DNA of 50,678 nt from JBOGFC01 sp050742155 (GTDB lineage Bacteria; Actinomycetota; Acidimicrobiia; Spongiisociales; JALYHC01): contig JBOGFC010000111.1 in the NCBI GenBank assembly GCA_050742155.1, forward strand, positions 1 to 50,678, read 5' to 3'. Both the position numbers and the translations under genes were made by a program. Of this stretch, positions 1 through 7,474 are shown in pieces. Each line of letters starts with the position of its first letter. The stretch's first letter is position 1. Below the pieces are notes generated by a model. It worked only from the letters and a program-made list of their open reading frames with translations. It did no database searches and was not told the DNA's origin.

Positions 1-386
1 CCCCGGTAGCCCTCGAGACGCCTGCGGGTCTCTTCCTCCAGCCTGCCCACCGGGTCGGGACTCTTGAGCTCTACGAGGAGTGGAACGGCCTCCCCCACCC
101 GATCCAGGACGTCCTCCAGGAGGGGGATCGTCTCCTCCGAGGCAGCCAGCCGCATCCCTGCCAGGGAGGCCCTGGTCTGGTCGCGGATGTGCCCGGGCAG
201 CCCGGCCATGCGCTCCAGGCTCTCGTCATGGAACACGGCCACGGCACCGTCCCTGAGCAGCTGCACGTCCAGCTCGATGGGGTAGCCGGCTTCCAGGGCG
301 GCCCCAAAGGCGGCCAGCGAGTTCTCGGGCCGCGCCGCGTCGTGCAAGCCGCGGTGGGCGATCGGCATCTCGGTCACCCAGAACAT
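1..386 (-). CDS. Glycerophosphodiester phosphodiesterase (GDPD 1), 3' end outside window
   Basis: This cytoplasmic GDPD/UgpQ-type enzyme would cleave glycerophosphodiesters to glycerol phosphate and an alcohol. Translating the minus strand from ATG 386 gives about 128 residues before the window edge. Family motifs are in order: HRG at residues 11-13, PEN at 20-22, E38 and D40 in IELDV, and H53 in VFHDES. A second in-frame ATG lies at 368, just before PIAHRG, and may be the true start. There is no signal peptide. The gene diverges from the importer operon that starts at 513, and a LacI-type operator (423-436) sits between them. The last roughly 100 residues are beyond the left edge. Confidence 0.88.
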   Translation of the reverse strand, partial: MFWVTEMPIAHRGLHDAARPENSLAAFGAALEAGYPIELDVQLLRDGAVAVFHDESLERMAGLPGHIRDQTRASLAGMRLAASEETIPLLEDVLDRVGEAVPLLVELKSPDPVGRLEEETRRRLEGYR

Positions 387-422
387 CGGTGGCAGCGCTC
401 AGGACCGGATGATATATTGACT

Positions 423-436
423 CTGGAACGCTCCAA
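423..436. promoter_or_regulatory. LacI-type operator copy 1 with AT-rich promoter box
   Basis: The plus strand reads CTGGAACGCTCCAA, the exact reverse complement of the 14-mer at 16255-16268. It is a near-palindrome with the central CG typical of LacI-family operators. A TATATT box at 413-418 just upstream could serve the plus-strand importer operon. Read on the minus strand, TATATC/TATCAT boxes lie on the other side and could serve the GDPD gene. The whole 387-512 gap holds this site and, at 498-506, a GGGAGGGGG ribosome-binding site for the binding-protein gene. Confidence 0.75.
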
Positions 437-512
437 CCCAGGGGCGGCGAAGAGGATTTCGAGTAGCTCTGCAGGGCTCGGCCCCGCAGACCGGTAAGGG
501 AGGGGGCGACGC

Positions 513-1883
513 ATGGATCGTCGTTTCGTGACACTACTGGCTGCTCTCGTCCTGGTGCTGGCCGCCTGCCAGCCGGGAGGGGGCGGAGAGGCCCTCGAGG
601 GACCAGCGGAGGGGTCGCAGGTCGATGTGACGGTCTGGTCGATGTCCAATGAGGTCGAGCACTGGCGCTCGGACGGACCGGCCATGGCGGCCGAGAACGT
701 CGAGACCTGGGACGTATCGGTCGAGCCGGTGAACGACTCTTCCGGTTGGGAGGACTACAAGCGCAAGTTCACCCTGGCCGCCGATGCCGGGGAGGCGCCG
801 GACATCGTGGTCTCCGGCCACGAGGACGTCGCCGTGTGGGGCCAGGCCGGGTACGTCATCCCGTTCGAGGACTGCCGTGAGGCCCACCCCGAGTTCGGCG
901 ACGTCATAGACTCGCTGTGGGCTTCGGCGTCGTGGAACGGGCAGGTGTGGGGCGTGCCGCAGGACACCGAGGCCCGCCCGATGTTCTACAACAAGACCAT
1001 GCTGGCCGAGCTGGGTTGGACGCAGGAGGAGATCGACTCGCTCCCTCAGCGCATCCAGAACGGCGAGTTCACCCTCGACGACATGATCACCACCGCCAAG
1101 CAGGCGCAGGACGCCGGTGTCGTCCAGCCCGGCTTCGGGTACTGGCACCGTCCCACCAAGGGCGGCGACTTCCTCCAGTACTACCACGCCTACGGAGGGC
1201 GCCTCTACGACGAGGGGGAGGGCAAGCTGGTGGTGACCCGCCAGGCCCTGGTGGACTGGTACGGCTTCCAGCGCCGGGTGGTCGAGGAGGGCATCACTCC
1301 CGAGAACTACATCGGCACCGAGTTCGAGGTGTGGCACGACACCGTCTCGCACGGCAACGTCCTCTTCTTCAACGGAGGGATCTGGCAGTGGGCCGACTGG
1401 GCGGCCAACTACGTGGGCGACCTGGGAGGCCAGGAGTACCTCTTCGAGAACATCGGCTACGCGCTGCAACCGAGCGGGCGAGCAGGAGAGGGGGGAAGCA
1501 CCCTGTCCCATCCCCTGATCTACATGCTCACTTCCGAGTCGGCCTCCGGGGCGCCCAACCAGGGCCCGGCCTGTGAGGTGCTGGCCAAGACCACCACCGC
1601 CGAGATCAACACCCTCCACGCGGTGGAGAGCACCCACCTGGGAGTGGTGAACGCCCAGGCGGAGTACCCGGATTACGCCAACGACCGTCTGCTCTCGGAG
1701 ACGCTCTACATGCTCGACCACAACTTCTACCAGCCCAACCACGTGGCTTACGGACCGTACTTCGATGCCCTGTGGAATAGCATGGTCAAGGCGGAGAACG
1801 GCGAGCTGAGCCCGGAGGAGGCGGCCGACGAGGCGATCCAGATCCTGGAGGCAGAGATCCCGGACGACGTGATCTTCGAGTAG
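513..1883 (+). CDS. ABC importer substrate-binding lipoprotein (CUT1, UgpB-like)
   Basis: This is the extracytoplasmic solute-binding component of the importer encoded by the next three genes. The 456-residue product begins with a lipoprotein signal peptide (MDRRF, hydrophobic stretch, lipobox ending in C19), followed by a low-complexity linker and a type-1 binding-protein domain starting near VDVTVWSM. A purine-rich GGGAGGGGG lies about 6 bases before ATG 513. Its size fits UgpB/MalE-type proteins. The ligand cannot be read from sequence. The surrounding GDPD, inositol phosphatase and iol genes suggest a glycerophosphodiester, inositol phosphate or inositol (inference). It is the first gene of an operon downstream of an operator. 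Confidence 0.9.
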   Translation: MDRRFVTLLAALVLVLAACQPGGGGEALEGPAEGSQVDVTVWSMSNEVEHWRSDGPAMAAENVETWDVSVEPVNDSSGWEDYKRKFTLAADAGEAPDIVVSGHEDVAVWGQAGYVIPFEDCREAHPEFGDVIDSLWASASWNGQVWGVPQDTEARPMFYNKTMLAELGWTQEEIDSLPQRIQNGEFTLDDMITTAKQAQDAGVVQPGFGYWHRPTKGGDFLQYYHAYGGRLYDEGEGKLVVTRQALVDWYGFQRRVVEEGITPENYIGTEFEVWHDTVSHGNVLFFNGGIWQWADWAANYVGDLGGQEYLFENIGYALQPSGRAGEGGSTLSHPLIYMLTSESASGAPNQGPACEVLAKTTTAEINTLHAVESTHLGVVNAQAEYPDYANDRLLSETLYMLDHNFYQPNHVAYGPYFDALWNSMVKAENGELSPEEAADEAIQILEAEIPDDVIFE

Positions 1884-1913
1884 TCGCCGGGCACGGCCTA
1901 CCCAGGGAGGCGC

Positions 1914-2855
1914 ATGGCGGTAGCGGCGGCAGAGCGGATGAGGGGGCTTGGGAAGGGGCGGGCGACGCCCTACCTCTTCCTGAGTCCCACCTTGGTCCTG
2001 GTGACCCTGTTCTTCGCCATCCCGGTGGTGATCATCGTGCTGATCTCCCTCACCAACATGTCGACCGCCACCGGCTTGCGGAACTGGGAGTTCATCGGGC
2101 TGCAGAACTACCGGCGCATCTTCTCCCACCCCCACTTCCGCGCCAATACGTGGGCCACCATCTTCTACGTGACCGCCACGCTGACCCTCTTCAACGTGGG
2201 GATGGCCCTGCTGATCGCCCTCCTCACCACCCACATCCCCCGGCGGGCCGGCTTCTTCTTCCGGGGGATCTGGCTCCTGCCCCGCATCACGCCGGTGGTG
2301 GTCTACATCATGATGTGGAAGTTCATCGCCGAGCGGGCGCCGTTCGGGATCATCAACCGCCACCTGCTGGTGCCCCTCGGGGCGAGCGGCGCCGGGCTGG
2401 TCCCCGACGCCCCGTGGACCTTCGTGATCATCACCAACGGCCTGGTGGGCGCGTCCTTCGGGATGATCGTCTTCTCCTCGGCCATCCAGTCGATCCCCCG
2501 GGACTACATGAACGCCGCCCTGGTGGATGGATGCGGAGTCTGGCAGCGCATCCGGTACCTGATCGTGCCCGCCCTCAAGTGGCCCCTCCTCTTCGTGACC
2601 ACTTATCAGACCCTGTCGCTCCTCACCTCCTTCGAGTACATCCTGGTGCTCACCGACGGGAACTTCGGCACCCGGGTCTGGTCGCTCTGGGCCTACCAGA
2701 CCGCCCTCTCCAACTACTTCGGCAACTTCCAGTACGGGCTGGGGTCGGCACTGGCGGTGATCCTGGTGGCCTTGGGGGTGGCCGCCTCCCTGGCCTACAT
2801 GCGCTTCTTCCGCTTCGATGAGCTGGTCCAGGTCCCCAAGATCGAGGCCCTATGA
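1914..2855 (+). CDS. ABC importer permease, UgpA/MalF-like
   Basis: This inner-membrane permease pairs with the next gene to form the translocation pore. The 313-residue product has about six predicted hydrophobic segments; the first is at roughly residues 20-45. The EAA loop that contacts the ATPase is visible as AALVDGCGVWQRIRYLIVP near residues 203-222. GGGAGG lies about 6 bases before ATG 1914. The stop overlaps the next start (ATGA at 2852-2855), which implies translational coupling. Family assignment is firm; the substrate is inferred only from context. Confidence 0.9.
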   Translation: MAVAAAERMRGLGKGRATPYLFLSPTLVLVTLFFAIPVVIIVLISLTNMSTATGLRNWEFIGLQNYRRIFSHPHFRANTWATIFYVTATLTLFNVGMALLIALLTTHIPRRAGFFFRGIWLLPRITPVVVYIMMWKFIAERAPFGIINRHLLVPLGASGAGLVPDAPWTFVIITNGLVGASFGMIVFSSAIQSIPRDYMNAALVDGCGVWQRIRYLIVPALKWPLLFVTTYQTLSLLTSFEYILVLTDGNFGTRVWSLWAYQTALSNYFGNFQYGLGSALAVILVALGVAASLAYMRFFRFDELVQVPKIEAL

Positions 2856-3832
2856 CGGATTCGGTGGAGACCCTGGAACGGCCCGAGGAGGAAGTCGCCG
2901 CGCGCGTGCCCGCAGCTCCCGGGCCGCGGCCCTCGCTCCGCCGGCGCTGGGCAGATTCCGAATATCGGGAGGGCGGCCTGCGCCTGGCCGCCCTGGCAGT
3001 GCTGACGCTCCCGGTGGTGGTGGGCTACTTGTGGATCGTGGTCTCCACCTTCGCCGACCGCACCCACGGCCTGATCCCGGTGGACGGCCAGGGCCGCTTC
3101 GGGGGCTTCACGCTTCGCAACTGGGCGTTCCTCGGGGATCCCACCATCTGGAAGATCACGCTCAACACCTTCCTAGTAGCTTCCGGGCTCACCATCGGGG
3201 TGGTGGCCGTCTCCTCGTTGGCCGGCTATGCCCTCTCCCGCCTCCAGTTCGGAGGCCGCCGGCAGTTCCTGGCCGGCATGCTGATCCTGCATGCCTTCCC
3301 CTCCGTCACCTTGCTCATCTCGATCTTCTTCGTGCTGCGCTACCTGTCGGGCGTGCCGGTGCTGGGCGGCGACCTGCCGCTGATCGGGGGTGTGGGCTAC
3401 AACACGGTGGGCGGGGTCATCCTGGTCAGCGTCGCCCTCCAGCTGCCGCTGGGGATCTGGCTGATGAAAGGCTTCTTCGACGGGGTGCCGTGGGATATGG
3501 AGCGAGCCGCCCTCATCGACGGGTGCTCGCGGTTCCAAGCCTGGCGGATGGTGGCCCTCCCCTTCGTTCGGCCCGGGATCGCCGCCCTCTCCATCTTCTC
3601 CTTCATCGTCGGGTGGGGATCGTTCATCATCCCCTACACCTACATCGTCAGCCCCACCCGCAACGTCATCGCCGTCTACCTCAACAACCTGCTCGGCTCC
3701 ACCTCACCGGTCAACTACGGCGAGATCGCTGCCATCGGGCTCTTCCAGCTCATCCCGGTCCTGGTCTTCTTCTTCCTCACTCAGGAGTACCTCTTGAACA
3801 TCTTCACCGGTGGTATGAAGGGAGGGGACTGA
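2852..3832 (+). CDS. ABC importer permease, UgpE/MalG-like
   Basis: This is the second membrane subunit of the CUT1 importer. The 326-residue product has a soluble N-terminal tail of about 45 residues, then six hydrophobic segments. The EAA loop is seen as RAALIDGCSRFQAWRMVALP around residues 216-235. It overlaps the preceding permease by 4 bp and is followed 3 bp later by the ATPase gene, so all four components form one transcription unit. Confidence 0.9.
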   Translation: MTDSVETLERPEEEVAARVPAAPGPRPSLRRRWADSEYREGGLRLAALAVLTLPVVVGYLWIVVSTFADRTHGLIPVDGQGRFGGFTLRNWAFLGDPTIWKITLNTFLVASGLTIGVVAVSSLAGYALSRLQFGGRRQFLAGMLILHAFPSVTLLISIFFVLRYLSGVPVLGGDLPLIGGVGYNTVGGVILVSVALQLPLGIWLMKGFFDGVPWDMERAALIDGCSRFQAWRMVALPFVRPGIAALSIFSFIVGWGSFIIPYTYIVSPTRNVIAVYLNNLLGSTSPVNYGEIAAIGLFQLIPVLVFFFLTQEYLLNIFTGGMKGGD

Positions 3833-3835
3833 GCT

Positions 3836-4912
3836 GTGGAGATCGAGCTTCGTGAGCTGAGCAAGCGGTTCGACTCGGTGGTGGCCGTCGACAGCCTCGA
3901 CCTGGAGATCCGGGACGGCGAGCTGGCCGCTTTCCTGGGACCTTCCGGCTGCGGGAAGACCACCACCCTTCTCACCATCGCCGGGATCTACCGTCCCAGC
4001 GCCGGAGAGGTGGCCTTCGACGGCCGAGTGGTGAACCGGCTACCCCCCCGGGCACGCAACCTGGGCATGGTGTTCCAAAGCTATGCCCTCTATCCGCACA
4101 TGACCGCCTACCAGAACATGACCTTCCCGCTGCGCCTCAAGAAGGTCCCGGCCCAGGACATGCGGAAGCGGGCCGAGCGGATCGCTCAGATGATGGGCAT
4201 CGCCGAGCTGATGCAGCGCAAGCCGGGGCAGCTCTCGGGGGGCCAGCAGCAGCGCGTGGCGCTGGGGCGGGCGCTGGTGAAGGAGCCGGACGCCCTCCTC
4301 TTCGACGAGCCACTCTCCAACCTGGACGCCCGGCTGCGGGTCACCATGCGCACCGAGATCAAGCGCCTGGTAGCCGATCTGGGGATCACCTCCATCTACG
4401 TCACCCACGACCAGGTGGAGGCCATGACCATGGCCGACCGGGTGGCCATCATGAACCGTGGGCGCCTGGAGTCCTACCTCACCCCCGACGACACCTACAA
4501 CCGGCCCCCCACCCGGTTCGTGGCCGGCTTCGTGGGCAATCCCCCCATGGACTTCATCGACGTGGAGGTGGTGCAGGAGAACGGGGCTTTCTCGGCGCGG
4601 CGCCCCGGGATGACCGTGCCGCTCTCTGCCGAGCGGGGCCGGCCGGCCGCCGAGCAGGGGGGCACGGTGACCCTGGGCATCCGGCCCGAGGACCTCCACC
4701 TCGGAGAGGGCGAGATCGAAGGCCAGGTGGTGGCCGTCGAGCCGCTGGGACGGGAGGACCTGGTGGATGTCGAGGTGGGGGACGTGCTGATCCGAGCGCT
4801 GGCCGGGGCGGAGGCACGCCCCAAGACCGGCGACCGGGTCAGGCTCCGCATGGACCCCGACAAGGTCCACTTCTTCGACCCCGCCTCCGACCGTTCACTG
4901 CTCTGGGGGTAA
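3836..4912 (+). CDS. ABC importer ATPase, UgpC/MalK/MsmX type
   Basis: This ATPase energises the importer. The 358-residue protein carries Walker A GPSGCGKTT (residues 35-43, K41), signature LSGGQQQR near 134-141, Walker B LLFDEP near 155 and the H-loop in YVTHDQVEAM. It ends with a TOBE/MalK-like regulatory domain (RPEDLHLGEGEI and onward). I chose GTG 3836 because GGGAGGGGA precedes it at a suitable distance. The stop codon lies inside the first unit of a 14-bp tandem repeat (4907-4962). ATPases of this type often serve several importers, and the GtsABC-like genes at 28062-31135 lack an ATPase, so it could energise both (inference). Confidence 0.92.
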   Translation: MEIELRELSKRFDSVVAVDSLDLEIRDGELAAFLGPSGCGKTTTLLTIAGIYRPSAGEVAFDGRVVNRLPPRARNLGMVFQSYALYPHMTAYQNMTFPLRLKKVPAQDMRKRAERIAQMMGIAELMQRKPGQLSGGQQQRVALGRALVKEPDALLFDEPLSNLDARLRVTMRTEIKRLVADLGITSIYVTHDQVEAMTMADRVAIMNRGRLESYLTPDDTYNRPPTRFVAGFVGNPPMDFIDVEVVQENGAFSARRPGMTVPLSAERGRPAAEQGGTVTLGIRPEDLHLGEGEIEGQVVAVEPLGREDLVDVEVGDVLIRALAGAEARPKTGDRVRLRMDPDKVHFFDPASDRSLLWG

Positions 4913-4962
4913 CCCGGCGAGGGTTACCCGGCGAGGGTTACCCGGCGAGGGTTACCCGGCGA
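4907..4962. repeat. Four tandem 14-bp units with palindromic core
   Basis: The unit GGGTTACCCGGCGA is repeated at 4907, 4921, 4935 and 4949. The first copy has GGGTAACCC and supplies the ATPase stop codon; the other three are identical. Each unit contains a GGGTTACCC near-palindrome. The last unit runs straight into the left inverted repeat at 4959. The array could be a protein-binding array, a transcription-end structure or slippage-generated DNA; sequence alone does not decide. Confidence 0.85.
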
Positions 4963-5031
4963 ACCTAAGGCTTGGCTGTACCGAAACGGTACATTCCTGC
5001 CTCGAGTTTGGGGAGCGGCGGAATCTGTCAC
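4959..5031 (-). repeat. Left terminal repeat with 15-bp palindrome
   Basis: This is the left end of the cassette. It contains GTACCGAAACGGTAC (4978-4992), a perfect palindrome around its central A, and ends with GAATCTGTCAC at 5021-5031, shortly before the DUF559 start. The copy at 39060-39144 shares the core, the palindrome and the final GAATCTGTCAC. The palindrome could also be an operator for the HTH domain of the enclosed gene. Confidence 0.8.
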
Positions 5032-5042
5032 GGTCGCGTTGC

Positions 5043-5987
5043 ATGATGCACGGCATGAACTCCCTCTTGGACCAGAAGATCTGGCTCATTGCCGGTCATC
5101 AACATGGAATAGTCACTCGCCGACAGGCCCTGGCGGCCGGGATGACCGATCGAATGATCCACCGCCGGGTGGCATCAGGCCTGTGGAAGCGGATCGAGCC
5201 CGGTACCTTCCGGCTTATCGGGCAGCACGATTCGCTCTTGAGCCGGTTGGCGGCGGCCACAACCGCCCTGCCGGCGGTGGTGTCACACGAGTCCGCCGCC
5301 GAGCTCCACGGCCTGGCCCATGTACCCCGAGGCCGGGCCGTCGTGACGGTGCCTCTGCGAGCCGGGCGCCGTTTCCCCGACGTCTACGTGCATCAATCGA
5401 CGGACCTCACCAGCGATTTCGTGGTGATGGTTGACGACCTGCCCGCCACCTCCCTCCCCAGGACGATCGTGGACCTGGCCGCCGTGCTTCGGCCGGCTCG
5501 GCTGGAGCGGGTCGTCGACGACTGTCTGGTCACGAAGCGCCTGCCACTCGAGGATCTGCAGGGAACCCTCTCCTCCCTTGCCCGCCGCGGCAAGCCAGGA
5601 GTGCAACGCCTGAGGAAGACTCTGGAGGGCAGGAGCCCAGGCCTCGAGATGTCCGAGTCAGTCCTCGAGCGCAAGCTGGTGCGGCTCCTCTTGGAGGCGG
5701 GCCTCCCTGAGCCCCTCCAGCAGTTTCCACTGCCCTGGCGGGCGCAGCAGTCCGGACGGGTAGATCTCGCCTATCCCGCGGCGTGCCTGCTCATTGAGGC
5801 CGATAGCCGGCGCTGGCATAGCCTGAGCGAGGCCTTCGAGACGGATCGCCGGCGGGACAACCTCGCCATGCTGGCCGGCTGGCGGGTGCTCCGGTTCACC
5901 TGGCAGGACATCACCGACCGCTCGGCTCAGGTAGTCGCGATGATCCGCGAGGCGCTGGCCGCCAATCCCCCGGCCCTGGCGGGCTGA
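5043..5987 (+). CDS. AbiEi-type HTH plus DUF559 (Vsr-like fold) protein
   Basis: The 314-residue protein has an N-terminal winged-helix region like AbiEi antitoxins (residues about 5-65, GIVTRRQALAAGMT and RRVASGLWKRIEPGTFRL). A middle domain contains SHESAAELHGL. The C-terminal DUF559/PD-(D/E)XK-like region carries DLAYPAACLLIEADSRRWH and WRVLRFTWQDI. In this superfamily the D...E-x-D residues suggest a metal-dependent nuclease fold; activity is not proven. Starts at 5043, 5046 and 5055 are all in frame with no clear ribosome-binding site. It lies alone between inverted repeats. No partner AbiEii toxin gene is adjacent. Confidence 0.8.
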   Translation: MMHGMNSLLDQKIWLIAGHQHGIVTRRQALAAGMTDRMIHRRVASGLWKRIEPGTFRLIGQHDSLLSRLAAATTALPAVVSHESAAELHGLAHVPRGRAVVTVPLRAGRRFPDVYVHQSTDLTSDFVVMVDDLPATSLPRTIVDLAAVLRPARLERVVDDCLVTKRLPLEDLQGTLSSLARRGKPGVQRLRKTLEGRSPGLEMSESVLERKLVRLLLEAGLPEPLQQFPLPWRAQQSGRVDLAYPAACLLIEADSRRWHSLSEAFETDRRRDNLAMLAGWRVLRFTWQDITDRSAQVVAMIREALAANPPALAG

Positions 5988-6031
5988 ATCGCCAGAGCTA
6001 CCTCGAAACCTTGGGCAGAATTGAACCGATC

Positions 6032-6056
6032 CGGTACAGCCAAGCCTTAGGTTCGC
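6032..6056 (+). repeat. Right terminal inverted repeat of the cassette
   Basis: These 25 bp are the exact reverse complement of 4959-4983. Inward, the palindrome seen in the left copy is degraded to GAACCGATCCGGTAC (6023-6037). The repeat ends 2 bp before the ATG of the second GDPD gene, so it occupies that gene's leader and has removed or replaced any normal ribosome-binding site. Confidence 0.85.
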
Positions 6057-6057
6057 A

Positions 6058-6672
6058 ATGGAGTTCCCCTTTTCCTCCCCCGTGCCCATCGCTCACCGGG
6101 GTGCCCACGATTTCGATCATCCCGAGAACTCGCTGGCGGCACTGGAGCGGGCCATCCGCCTCGGCGCCCCGGCGGTGGAGTTCGACGTCTGGAATCGCCC
6201 CGACGGCGCCCTGGTGGTGTCCCACGAACCGGGCGATCTCCCCGCCCCTCCGGTGGAGCCCTTCTTGGATCTGGTGGCCGGGAGCGACGTGCTCCTCAAC
6301 CTGGACTGGAAGGGCACCGGCAAGGAGGAGCTTCTCGCCGGTCTGCTCTCCGAGCGAGGGCTGGTCGAGCGAACGATCGTCAGCTCGGAGGAAGCTGCTG
6401 CGCTGGCCCTCCTGAAGCGAGCCCTCCCCGGCGTGACCACCGGCCTCTCGGTGGAGACGGGAGGCATACCGGCTCTTCCCGAGAGCGTCGATGCGGTGAT
6501 GCTCTACCACCGGGTCGCCTCGACGGAGGTCACCGAGGCGATCCGCGCCGCCGGCCGCGGGCTCTTCCTGTGGACCGTCACCGACCCGGCCGGCTTCGCC
6601 GCCCTGCTGCGCTATGCCCCCGACGGGATCGCCACCGACGCCATCGAGGAGCATCTCGCCGCCGGTCCCTGA
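6058..6672 (+). CDS. Glycerophosphodiester phosphodiesterase family protein (GDPD 2)
   Basis: This is a cytoplasmic GDPD-like phosphodiesterase. The catalytic pattern is present: HRG at 13-15, PEN at 22-24, E41 and D43 in VEFDV, and H56 in SHEP. At 204 residues it is shorter than the usual 230-260, with a compressed middle section. It still ends with the normal barrel closure, LFLWTVTDPAGF then PDGIATDAIEE. The start lies 2 bp after an inverted repeat with no ribosome-binding site, so it may be poorly translated. Before the cassette inserted it was probably the fifth gene of the importer operon. It converges with the phosphatase gene, 1 bp apart. Confidence 0.82.
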   Translation: MEFPFSSPVPIAHRGAHDFDHPENSLAALERAIRLGAPAVEFDVWNRPDGALVVSHEPGDLPAPPVEPFLDLVAGSDVLLNLDWKGTGKEELLAGLLSERGLVERTIVSSEEAAALALLKRALPGVTTGLSVETGGIPALPESVDAVMLYHRVASTEVTEAIRAAGRGLFLWTVTDPAGFAALLRYAPDGIATDAIEEHLAAGP

Positions 6673-6673
6673 C

Positions 6674-7474
6674 TCAGGACGTGGCTTTGAGGCGGGCGGC
6701 GCCGATCAGATCCAGCAGCGCTTGATGGATGCGTCCGTTGGTGGCCAGCACGGTCCGGGCGGCCGGCGTCCATGGATCGCCCTGGTAGGTGGTCACCTCG
6801 CCGCCCGCCTCCCGGACCAGCAGCGATCCGGCCGCCGAGTCCCACGGCCCGGTGCCCGCCTCCCAGTAGCCATCGAGGCGGCCGGCCGCCACCCCGACCA
6901 GGTCCAGGCCGGCGCAGCCCATGGTGCGAACCGCACGGGCTCTCGGGAGGACGGCGCTGAGCTCGGCCAGGTTGTTGTCGGGATTCTCTCCCCGGTCGTA
7001 GGGGAACCCGGTGGCCAGCACCGCCTGGGGCAGCTCCCTCACCTCGGAGACCCTCAGGCGCCTTCCCTTCGCCCAGCTCCCCCCGCCGGCCTCCGCCCAG
7101 TAGACGATGCGACGGGCGGCATCTACCACCACCCCCAGCCTGACGGCCTCGTCGGCCCAGAGGGCGATGTTGCAGCCGAAGAAGGGAAGCCCCCGGAAGT
7201 AGTTGGTGGTGCCGTCGATCGGATCGACCAGCCAGAGCGGGCGGTCGCCTCCCGGAAGTCCCGCGAAGCTCTCTTCGGCCACGATCCGATGCTCGGGGAA
7301 CCGGGACCGAATGCGCCCCACGATGAAACGCTCCACCGCCACGTCGGTACCGGTGCGAATGTCGGCGTGGGAGGATTTCAGGCGAATCCGCCTGGGCCGG
7401 GATGACGAACGGATCAGCCGCCCGGCGTCCCGGGCGAGCTGTACGGCGAAGTCGGCCACCGAGCTACGCCGCAC
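6674..7474 (-). CDS. Inositol-monophosphatase family phosphatase
   Basis: This Mg2+-dependent phosphatase (IMPase/SuhB/FIG superfamily) would dephosphorylate inositol phosphate or a related sugar phosphate. The metal-site motifs are intact: EES near residue 67, WLVDPIDGTTNYFRGLP near 78-94, and GPWDSAAG near the C-terminal third. I chose GTG 7474, giving 266 residues, because GGAGGAG lies about 5 bases upstream; GTG 7459 and 7492 are alternatives. It overlaps the end of the upstream GDPD gene by 11 bp, so the two are probably co-translated. That pairing fits sequential hydrolysis of an inositol phosphodiester and then the monoester (inference). Confidence 0.88.
   Translation of the reverse strand: MRRSSVADFAVQLARDAGRLIRSSSRPRRIRLKSSHADIRTGTDVAVERFIVGRIRSRFPEHRIVAEESFAGLPGGDRPLWLVDPIDGTTNYFRGLPFFGCNIALWADEAVRLGVVVDAARRIVYWAEAGGGSWAKGRRLRVSEVRELPQAVLATGFPYDRGENPDNNLAELSAVLPRARAVRTMGCAGLDLVGVAAGRLDGYWEAGTGPWDSAAGSLLVREAGGEVTTYQGDPWTPAARTVLATNGRIHQALLDLIGAARLKATS

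Larger units (their letters stand above)
4959..6056. mobile_element. Candidate single-gene mobile cassette bounded by inverted repeats
   Basis: The ends 4959-4983 and 6032-6056 are perfect 25-bp inverted repeats with the core GAACCTAAGGCTTGGC, and similarity continues imperfectly inward for about 15-20 bp. Between them lies only the DUF559/AbiEi-type gene. The unit splits an operon: the importer ATPase ends 46 bp to the left and a GDPD starts 2 bp to the right. A related solo copy of one end lies at 39060-39144. I see no transposase gene and no convincing target duplication, only a GC at each side, so mobility is an inference. Confidence 0.5.

Noticed and set aside
534..2363. Long antisense reading frame of about 600 codons opposite the importer genes
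   Set aside because: His/Gly/Val/Arg-rich translation with no domain, lying fully opposite clear ABC genes; a high-GC shadow frame.
4907..4962. Possible CRISPR array (regular short repeats)
   Set aside because: Units are 14 bp, directly adjacent and without spacers; no cas genes are nearby.
4957..6058. Target-site duplication around the cassette
   Set aside because: Only a GC is shared at both edges, and it belongs to the inverted repeat itself.
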